A stretch of 5,647 nucleotides of DNA from Deltaproteobacteria bacterium UBA6601. Its GTDB lineage: Bacteria; Myxococcota_A; UBA796; UBA9615. The stretch is from contig DJIF01000105.1 in the NCBI GenBank assembly GCA_002433485.1, positions 1 to 5,647 on the forward strand, written 5' to 3'. The first letter of the stretch is position 1; each line of letters starts with the position of its first letter. This document shows, piece by piece, positions 1-5,339 of this stretch. The notes under the pieces were generated by a model. The model ran no database searches. It saw only the letters and a program-made list of their open reading frames with translations, and was not told the DNA's origin. The translations under genes were made by a program, and so were the position numbers.

Positions 1-1
1 C

Positions 2-967
2 GGCGACGATGACGATGCCGCCGGTGACGACGACGACAGCCAGCCGCCGGGGTTTTGTCCAGGCAGCTACCAGATTGATGAGGTGGATACTCAGGGCGAC
101 CTTGTGCAGCTGGCGGCGTGCCAGGTGATCGGTGGTTCCCTGACCATTGAGGGCACCCACAGCCTGGCAGACCTGCAGGCGCTGGTTGGATTGACTGCCA
201 TTGAGGGCACCTTACGTGTCGAGCACAATGACGCTTTGAGTCAGCTAGATGGTCTTGCCGGGGTCACCGTTCTGGGTGGGCTGGATCTGCACGAGAATCC
301 GGTCCTGGTGAGCCTCGCTGGCCTGGCCGGGGTCGCGGTAATTCCAGGCTCGGTTTCCATTCATGACAACGATCTTCTCGGCAGTCTTACGGGCCTTGCT
401 GGTCTGACCACCGTGGGAGGGGACCTGAGCCTTGCGCTCAACGGTGCCCTCACTGACATCACTGGTCTCTCTGCGCTCCATTCGGTAGGCGGCAGCCTGG
501 AACTGGAGAGCAACCCGCTGCTGTCTGGGCTGGCCGGCCTGTCCTCGCTGGTAACCGTTTCGGGTAGCCTCTCACTGCGCTACAACCATTCTCTGGATAG
601 CGTGGCAGGTCTATCGTCGCTCAGCTCGGTGGGCGGCTACTTTTCGGTCCACGACAACGACAGCCTCTCAAGTCTGCAGGGCATGGCGAACTTAGCTGCT
701 GTTGGCGGCAACTTCAGTGTGTCGCTCAATGACCTCCTATTGACTCTAGCCGGACTGTCTTCGTTGGGGTCTGTGGCCGGTGATCTCTATGTGGCTGATA
801 ACAGCACGCTCAGTGCCCTGGAGCTACAGAGTTTGAACTCCATCGGTGGTGATCTGATCGTCCGCGACAATCCCTCCCTGTGTCAGACCAGCGTCAATGC
901 ACTGCTGAACAGCGCATCGCTGGCCGGATCGGTGGATGACATTACCGGCAACAACAACGGCTGTTGA
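2..967 (+). CDS. Receptor-L/leucine-rich-repeat surface protein, C-terminal part (5' end outside window)
   Basis: The reading frame is open to the left edge, so the N-terminus and any signal peptide are missing; 321 residues are visible. Residues 1-13 are an acidic linker (GDDDDAAGDDDDS). A Cys-bearing cap follows (C19 and C40). About eleven tandem repeats of 23-24 residues then run from about residue 40 to 294, on the pattern V-G-G-x-L-x-L-x-x-N-x-x-L-x-x-L-x-G-L-x-x-L. The tail holds a second Cys pair (C294, C321) and ends DITGNNNGC. Leu, Gly and Asn spacing of this kind is known from receptor L domains and related leucine-rich repeats, which form solenoids used for binding. The two Cys pairs probably cap the solenoid by disulfides (inference). 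An extracellular location is inferred from the linker, which matches that of neighbouring lipoproteins. The ligand is unknown. The gene converges on the next one with 21 bases between the stops. The GTG at 83 is in frame but is not the real start, since linker and cap coding lie upstream. Confidence 0.85.
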   Translation, partial: GDDDDAAGDDDDSQPPGFCPGSYQIDEVDTQGDLVQLAACQVIGGSLTIEGTHSLADLQALVGLTAIEGTLRVEHNDALSQLDGLAGVTVLGGLDLHENPVLVSLAGLAGVAVIPGSVSIHDNDLLGSLTGLAGLTTVGGDLSLALNGALTDITGLSALHSVGGSLELESNPLLSGLAGLSSLVTVSGSLSLRYNHSLDSVAGLSSLSSVGGYFSVHDNDSLSSLQGMANLAAVGGNFSVSLNDLLLTLAGLSSLGSVAGDLYVADNSTLSALELQSLNSIGGDLIVRDNPSLCQTSVNALLNSASLAGSVDDITGNNNGC

Positions 968-988
968 GTCTGTGGCCCCTATGCCGCG

Positions 989-1702
989 CTAGTTGGCGGA
1001 CTCAAAAACGTCGCTCATGTCGTGGTGGGCTGAGGCTGGCACCCAGTGGATCAGCATGCTGACGCGTCCGGTTGAGGAAGGACTTGCTGGCGGTTGCTGT
1101 TGCTCTTCGGAGGGTAATGGAGCACGAGTGCTGGGGTCATCAAGGGGAAGTCCGCACACCGGGTAGCGCAGTGCTCCACTGCTCTCGTCCAGACCTGGCA
1201 GGGTGTCGTTGACGTAACGCAGCTCGACCACCGCAGAACTGCGGTGACCGGTGTCCTCATCATTCCACTCCAGTACCGCGCTGGGGGGGCCATCGGCGTC
1301 GGCAGTGAAGCCCTCACGAAAACCCCAGATGAACTGATCGGTGGGCTGGGCGAAGGCGTAGCGGTAGGGGCGCTCGCTGAACCAGAGTGTGGTTTCGCTG
1401 GCTCCTCCCAGCAGGGCGGTTCCTGACCAGAGGGCATCTTCCGGACACTCGGCGTCGAGCTCGGCGTCAAACTGAAATTCCAGGCTGCTGGCGTGCTGCA
1501 CCATTAACCAGCGGGTTGCTGGGATGCAGGCGTTGTGTTCATCGTGCCACATGCCTTTGGCCTCTACGCAGGCATCTCGCTTGCCGTCCAGATAGTCCTC
1601 GTCAACGCAGACTTCCGGTTCTTCACAGGACAGGCTGAGGCCCACCATTAAGATGACGAGAACAGCAGCGGTGAGGCTTCTTGGTAGCGGTGTATTGGTC
1701 AT
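989..1702 (-). CDS. Exported protein of unknown function, probable lipoprotein, with TLWFSERPYR core
   Basis: 237 residues. I chose the ATG at 1702 because it gives a clean export signal: charged start with R8, hydrophobic stretch about 10-24, then C26. The lipobox is weak, S23-L24-S25-C26 rather than Leu at -3, so a lipoprotein is likely but signal peptidase I cleavage is possible. No good Shine-Dalgarno precedes the start. A small Cys-containing segment (C32, C45, C59) comes next. A domain at about 65-222 contains VQHASS, an ALLGGASETTLWFSERPYR stretch (about 96-114), TDQFIWGF, a GPPSAVLEW segment (about 138-146), and a final hydrophobic strand VSMLIHW. From memory this order resembles a widespread uncharacterised secreted family with a 'TLFFSDRPxR...PPNAxL' signature; I cannot name it and know no activity for it. 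A Glu/Gln/Pro/Ser-rich stretch (about 195-211) looks flexible. Unlike its neighbours it has no acidic Asp repeats and no DNDxDG module. It is transcribed divergently from the LamG lipoprotein gene. Confidence 0.8.
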   Translation of the reverse strand: MTNTPLPRSLTAAVLVILMVGLSLSCEEPEVCVDEDYLDGKRDACVEAKGMWHDEHNACIPATRWLMVQHASSLEFQFDAELDAECPEDALWSGTALLGGASETTLWFSERPYRYAFAQPTDQFIWGFREGFTADADGPPSAVLEWNDEDTGHRSSAVVELRYVNDTLPGLDESSGALRYPVCGLPLDDPSTRAPLPSEEQQQPPASPSSTGRVSMLIHWVPASAHHDMSDVFESAN

Positions 1703-1864
1703 GGATTTGGCTCTGTTCAGGGTAGGAGGGGGGCGTGTTTCGCTGCCTATGGTAGCTCTACTTTCCTTGACCGGGGGTGTTAAGGGCGGGCTATGTTGTG
1801 GATGGGCGGCGCTGTAGCCGCCGAACGTCATCATCGCGGGACTTCGTTCCGGTCGCGGAGAATC
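1703..1864. promoter_or_regulatory. Divergent intergenic region with candidate promoters
   Basis: This 162-base gap separates two divergent start codons, so it should contain promoters for both genes. For the plus-strand gene, TTGACC at 1767-1772 (5 of 6 to the -35 consensus) and TATGTT at 1792-1797 (4 of 6 to -10) are 19 bases apart, slightly long, and would give a leader of about 60 bases. For the minus-strand gene the best pair is TTAACA (1783-1778) and TAGAGC (1760-1755) with a 17-base spacer; its -10 matches only 3 of 6. The two candidates overlap, which would couple the genes if both are real. The sigma-70 consensus comes from other bacteria, so these are inferences. Confidence 0.3.
1805..1822 (+). 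promoter_or_regulatory. Hairpin in the putative leader of the LamG lipoprotein gene
   Basis: GGCGGC at 1805-1810 pairs perfectly with GCCGCC at 1817-1822 around the loop GCTGTA. It lies just downstream of the candidate -10 and 42 bases before the ATG at 1865. It could stabilise the leader RNA or mark an operator. There is no T-run after it, so a simple terminator is unlikely. A six-pair GC stem can arise by chance in DNA this GC-rich. Confidence 0.25.
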
Positions 1865-3418
1865 ATGGCCTTGAGGCTCCTCATCCTGGGTATCTTGAGC
1901 GTGCTGCTTGGTTGCAAAGACCTACCTATTGAAGGCCACGCGCCTGGCGAGTGCGATGATCGTGCCGACAACGACGGAGACGGCTTGTTCGATTGCGATG
2001 ATCCGAATTGTGCGGGGGCGCCGGTCTGCCTGGAGCCTCCAGGGGACGATGACGATGATAGCGCGCTGGGACCGAGTGCTGATGACGACGACAGCGCCAT
2101 CGCCGACGATGATGACAGCGCCATGGCCGACGATGATGACAGCGCCGGCGACGACGATGACAGCGCCGAACCCCTGGGTGACGACGACGACAGTGCTGAG
2201 CCCTGCTGGTCGGTCGACTTTCCCGGCCAGGTTAATGCTTCCATGTTTATTGACTGGGATGATTTTCAGGCCACCGCTGCCCCGCCTGTGACCATTGAGT
2301 TCTGGGTCTGGCTATTGGAACAGCCGCCCATGACCGCTAATGCCATGTTGCTGCAGACCGGGGCGAGTGCTGATCAGTGGACTCTGGAGATTGTCGGTAG
2401 CTTCCTCTCGCCTTGTGGTTATTGCCTGGGTTGTCTGATGCTGAGCGACAGCGGCGGGGTGACCTGCACCGAGCCGCTCGCCACCGAGGTTTGGAATCAC
2501 CTTGCGATCACCGTGGGTGGCAACTCGGCGCCCTACGAGGCGACCTTGTTCCGGAATGGCGAGATCATTGAGCCCCAAGACCCAGCCGATAATCCCAGCA
2601 CCTTGAATTTTGCTCCTTTCGATGACCTCTGGCTTGGCTTTGAGCCGCAGAACAACTCCCTCAGCGGCTCGCTGGCTCAACTCCGTATCAGCGAGGGGCT
2701 GCGCTACACCGAAACCTTCAGTCCTGAGGCCTGGGAGCCGGTTGATGCTCAGACCCTGGCCTACTGGCCTGGCGATGACGGCACTGGCACGGTGGTTCGT
2801 GATGAGGTCTCAGGGCGCGATGGTCAGCTGGTCGGGGCGACCGGGTGGGTCGAGCGGTGTTTGCCGCTCGGCGAGGTTCCGCTCGGGGATGATGATGACA
2901 GCGCCAACTGCGTCGGTGACTGGCAGCAGCCCACAGAGCTGTATTGTGATGATGGCTGCGACAACGATGGCAATGGCGACACTGATTGTTGGGATGATGC
3001 TTGCGTCGCCGATCCGTTCTGTGACGCCGGCGGCGATGATGACGACGCTGGTCCCGACGGGCCAGCTACGGTGAGTGGTCCCGGTATCACCATGCCGCTG
3101 TGCTGTGAGCCGAATCCAGCTACCGGTGAGCCTACCTGCACCAGTTGCATTGAGCAGCTGGGTCCGCCACCCATTGGCTGTGGTGGAGATCCATCGGGTT
3201 GGACGCCGAGCGGCAACATGCTTGATGAAGGGATGACTCCATGTTGCGGTACTACTGGCCCGACCAAGGCCTTGCAGGGGCTTTGGGATCTGGCCTGTCC
3301 GGAGTGTGATGACGGACTCGATAATGACGGAGACGGACTGATCGACTGCGATGATCCGGACTGCGTCGATACCGTGCACCACTTCCAGGTCCCGGGTCTG
3401 TGTGGAGTTCCCCCTTGA
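1865..3418 (+). CDS. LamG-domain surface lipoprotein with acidic DDDDSA repeats and three DNDxDG modules
   Basis: 517 residues. The ATG at 1865 is chosen because it starts a textbook lipoprotein signal (MALRLLILGILSVLLGC, lipid Cys C17) and follows GGAG at 1857-1860. K18 at +2 is not the inner-membrane Asp signal, so outer membrane or cell surface is expected. Order: DNDxDG module 1 (C30-C55); six acidic DDDDSA units (about 60-112); a concanavalin-A/LamG_3-like beta-sandwich (about 115-332, with TIEFWVW, WNHLAITVGG, ATLFRNGEI, LAQLRISEGLRYTETFSP and AYWPGDDGTG); another GDDDDSA (341-347); module 2 (C361-C386); a Cys-rich stretch (C413, C414, C425, C428, C439, C460, C461); module 3 (C481-C500). 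LamG-type folds bind carbohydrate or protein ligands. The D-x-D-x-D-G loops probably bind calcium and are framed by likely disulfides. An unusual C184-x2-C187-x2-C190 cluster plus C201 sits inside the LamG domain. A role in adhesion or recognition is inferred; no catalytic residues were recognised. The gene ends 33 bases from the convergent FG-GAP gene. Confidence 0.88.
   Translation: MALRLLILGILSVLLGCKDLPIEGHAPGECDDRADNDGDGLFDCDDPNCAGAPVCLEPPGDDDDDSALGPSADDDDSAIADDDDSAMADDDDSAGDDDDSAEPLGDDDDSAEPCWSVDFPGQVNASMFIDWDDFQATAAPPVTIEFWVWLLEQPPMTANAMLLQTGASADQWTLEIVGSFLSPCGYCLGCLMLSDSGGVTCTEPLATEVWNHLAITVGGNSAPYEATLFRNGEIIEPQDPADNPSTLNFAPFDDLWLGFEPQNNSLSGSLAQLRISEGLRYTETFSPEAWEPVDAQTLAYWPGDDGTGTVVRDEVSGRDGQLVGATGWVERCLPLGEVPLGDDDDSANCVGDWQQPTELYCDDGCDNDGNGDTDCWDDACVADPFCDAGGDDDDAGPDGPATVSGPGITMPLCCEPNPATGEPTCTSCIEQLGPPPIGCGGDPSGWTPSGNMLDEGMTPCCGTTGPTKALQGLWDLACPECDDGLDNDGDGLIDCDDPDCVDTVHHFQVPGLCGVPP
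2042..2200 (+). repeat. DDDDSA acidic repeat tract in coding DNA
   Basis: Six units of (x)DDDD(D)SA, built from GAC/GAT codons followed by AGC/AGT and GCC/GCG. Two neighbouring 24-base units (2096-2119 and 2120-2143) are identical except for one base, which suggests recent slippage or conversion. Other units differ mainly by synonymous GAC/GAT changes, which suggests the protein sequence is being kept. The tract encodes a highly negative, probably unstructured linker between the first DNDxDG module and the LamG-like domain. Confidence 0.85.
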
Positions 3419-3442
3419 TGAAGTGACGCTGATGGCCTCGCC

Positions 3443-3458
3443 GCCCTGCGCTCAGGGC
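3443..3458. terminator. Possible hairpin between two convergent gene ends
   Basis: GCCCTG (3443-3448) and CAGGGC (3453-3458) form a perfect six-pair stem with the tetraloop CGCT. It overlaps the stop codon of the minus-strand gene (3452-3454) and lies 24 bases past the plus-strand stop. The placement suits a shared terminator or mRNA 3' protector. Neither strand has a T-tract after the stem, so intrinsic termination is doubtful. Confidence 0.3.
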
Positions 3459-5305
3459 AGGCAGCCGGCCTCGATCTCTGCGCAGCTTCCCGCTGGTATG
3501 CAGCCCTCGCTACCGCGCTCGATCTGTTGGACGCCCCCGCTTAACTCGGTAAAGAGCTGACTGTGGCCGTCGGGCCAGGTCACCTGCACCCAATCGGGGC
3601 GGCTTGCTTCGCCGAGGCCAAAGTGCAGGGGATAGGCGTGGCTGGAGTTGTAGGAGGAGCCGGCCATGACCGCACGAGTGGCGAGTTTGCCGTCGATGGA
3701 GACTCTTACGACCGCGCCCACCGCTCGTGGATTAGGCGTTGGCTGACGGAGGCGGATGCTAAGGAAGTTGCGGCCGTTGAGCTCGCTGTTGTTGCGCAGC
3801 AGGAAGGAGCTTGAGGCTACCTCGGGCAGTGGGATCGGTGCGTCGCTCAGGGGCGGCTCGTAGTCCTCGGGCCCCGGAGGGTCTCGATCGACGCCCACCA
3901 GGTAGTCCAGATCGCCGTCCCCGTCGAGGTCGCCATGGGCCAGTCCGTAAGCGTTGTGGATCCCATCGAGCATCACCGCGCTGCCTGGCTGCTGGTAGAT
4001 CAGGCGTCCGTCCGGTGTATCGCCACGATTTCGAGCAAACTTGAGGGCCCCCGGAAGCTGGCCCTGGGCCGGGTTGGCCAGGTCATAGGCCGCTACCCAC
4101 AGCAGGTCCTGGTCTCCATCCAGGTCGACGTCGCTGAGTGATACGCCGTAGCCGCTCAAGGGTGGTGAGGGGTCGGGATGAGAGCCGAGCAGAGACAGGT
4201 ACACCTCGGTGAAGTTGCCCTGCCCATCGAAATTGAGGGTCGCATCGGCCTGGGCGAAGTTGGTGACGTAGATCTCCAGGCAGCCGTCGCCGGTGAGATC
4301 GCCGACGGATAAGCCCATGGCGCTGGCAGAGAAGTCCATGCTGCCCGAGCCCTGCCAGCTGCTGAAGTAGCCGCTGCCGTCGTTCACGCAGAGGGTGGAG
4401 TTCTGGAAGTCGTTGGCTTGCAGGATGTCCTGGTCGCCATCGCCATCGAGATCCAGGATCACGGTCTGCCAGCTCTCGCCGTCGGCCGGTCCGGTGCAGT
4501 TGCTGGCTGCGGAGAAGTCACTAAACAGGCCTCCCCCTTCGTTGCGCCACAGGCGAGCTGGTGTCCCGCTGAACATTCCTCCACTCGAGTTTCCTTCCGG
4601 ATCGATGCCACCGAGCATGACCAGATCCAGGTCGCCATCGCCATCCAGGTCGCCAAAGGCAGCCCCTTCCCAGTAGCCAGCAAGCTCTAGCCCGGACTGG
4701 GCGGTGAAGTCCTGGAGCCGACCGTCGGCGCCGCGCATCAGCAGCGCTGGTGGCTGGGCGTTTACGGTCTGAGCGGTGATGTCGGAGGTGCGCAACCTGC
4801 GGGTCATGAACAGGTCGAGGTCGCCGTCGTCGTCGATGTCGACCCAGATTACTGCATGGGCAAGCTCCAGCCGCGTTGCCAATTGAGCATCATCGAGCCC
4901 CAGTGCGTCGGCCGCGTCTTCGAACTGCCAGTCGCCGCGATTGCGTAGCACCTGAAGGCCTTCTTTGGCGGCGATGGTGAGGTCCGGAAGGCCGTCGTCA
5001 TCGAAGTCGACCAGGGACACGCCCGATGCCTTTAGAGGAGGGAGTCCAAGGGGCTCAGTGAGGGGCTCCAATTCAACGGGGAGTTCTGCCAGTTGGGGGA
5101 TTTCGATGCAGGCCTCCGCCTCGGCGCAGCTGGGGTCCGCGCAGTCGTACAGGCCATCAGCGTCATTGTCGGCGCCGTCGCTGCAGCTGGCACCTGATTC
5201 CTGAGGTGGCCCTGCCGAGCAGGCCGTCAGCAGAGCGAGCATGAACGGGTTAAGTGCTCTGGCCAATCGGCCGATTCCGGATCCCGACCGGACCGTTTGC
5301 TTCAT
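3452..5305 (-). CDS. FG-GAP/VCBS repeat lipoprotein with C-terminal ASPIC/UnbV domain (CRTAC1-like)
   Basis: 617 residues. The ATG at 5305 is preferred over one 12 codons upstream: it forms an ATGA overlap with the preceding gene's stop and gives a signal peptide of normal shape (MKQT..., hydrophobic FMLALLTA, lipobox L26-T27-A28-C29). S30 at +2 predicts the outer membrane. A DNDxDG module follows (C41, C55, C60, C66). Seven D-x-D-x-D-G loops start near D100, D156, D219, D285, D336, D392 and D459. This is the number expected for one complete seven-bladed, calcium-binding FG-GAP/VCBS propeller like that of integrin alpha chains. The fifth loop is degenerate (DLTGDGCLE). An ASPIC/UnbV domain spans about 510-582, with NFLSIRL, NPRAVGA, SSYNSSHAYPLHFGLG and VQVTWPDG. 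A short Cys-containing tail ends the protein (C602, C608, C615). Proteins of this architecture are exported and thought to bind partners; their exact role is mostly unknown. No Shine-Dalgarno is visible, so translation probably depends on coupling to the upstream gene. Confidence 0.92.
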   Translation of the reverse strand: MKQTVRSGSGIGRLARALNPFMLALLTACSAGPPQESGASCSDGADNDADGLYDCADPSCAEAEACIEIPQLAELPVELEPLTEPLGLPPLKASGVSLVDFDDDGLPDLTIAAKEGLQVLRNRGDWQFEDAADALGLDDAQLATRLELAHAVIWVDIDDDGDLDLFMTRRLRTSDITAQTVNAQPPALLMRGADGRLQDFTAQSGLELAGYWEGAAFGDLDGDGDLDLVMLGGIDPEGNSSGGMFSGTPARLWRNEGGGLFSDFSAASNCTGPADGESWQTVILDLDGDGDQDILQANDFQNSTLCVNDGSGYFSSWQGSGSMDFSASAMGLSVGDLTGDGCLEIYVTNFAQADATLNFDGQGNFTEVYLSLLGSHPDPSPPLSGYGVSLSDVDLDGDQDLLWVAAYDLANPAQGQLPGALKFARNRGDTPDGRLIYQQPGSAVMLDGIHNAYGLAHGDLDGDGDLDYLVGVDRDPPGPEDYEPPLSDAPIPLPEVASSSFLLRNNSELNGRNFLSIRLRQPTPNPRAVGAVVRVSIDGKLATRAVMAGSSYNSSHAYPLHFGLGEASRPDWVQVTWPDGHSQLFTELSGGVQQIERGSEGCIPAGSCAEIEAGCLP

Positions 5306-5339
5306 GGGCAGGGGCCGTGGCCGTGATCGGCCGATTGGC
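5262..5339. repeat. Perfect 14-base inverted repeat bracketing a start/stop overlap
   Basis: GCCAATCGGCCGAT at 5262-5275 is the exact reverse complement of 5326-5339, with 50 bases between. Each arm contains the palindrome ATCGGCCGAT; in the left arm it extends to 12 bases, AATCGGCCGATT (5265-5276). The gene 5 stop and the gene 4 start (5302-5305) lie in the loop. A smaller pair, TCCGG (5276-5280) with CCGGA (5288-5292), lies inside. In mRNA the arms could form a long stem around the start of the lipoprotein gene; in DNA they could be two binding sites for a dimeric regulator. Both arms lie in coding sequence. Confidence 0.7.

Noticed and set aside
83..85. In-frame GTG as the start of the leucine-rich-repeat gene
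   Set aside because: The frame is open to the window edge and the upstream codons encode the acidic linker and the Cys cap that belong to this protein family.
966..1003. GAGTC/GACTC inverted repeat between the convergent ends of genes 1 and 2, as a terminator
   Set aside because: The stem is five pairs around a 28-base loop. The run of five A bases follows it on the plus strand, so neither strand has a T-tract after the hairpin.
1703..1834. N-terminal extension of the TLWFSERPYR protein to an ATG at 1834
   Set aside because: It would bury the signal peptide 44 residues inside the protein and run into the divergent promoter region.
1793..1864. N-terminal extension of the LamG lipoprotein to an ATG at 1793
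   Set aside because: The ATG at 1865 gives a standard lipoprotein signal with GGAG before it; the extra 24 residues are Arg/His-rich and overlap the candidate -10 and leader hairpin.
2810..3382. Long minus-strand open frame (190 aa) opposite the LamG lipoprotein
   Set aside because: No recognisable domain or export signal. It is antisense to a well-supported gene; other antisense frames opposite the FG-GAP gene (for example 3563-3814 and 4395-4690, plus strand) were rejected for the same reason.
3452..5305. Integrin or toxin-type interpretation of the FG-GAP protein
   Set aside because: The propeller loops resemble those of integrin alpha chains, but there is no transmembrane helix, enzymatic domain or toxin motif; the ASPIC/UnbV end fits the bacterial CRTAC1-like lipoproteins.
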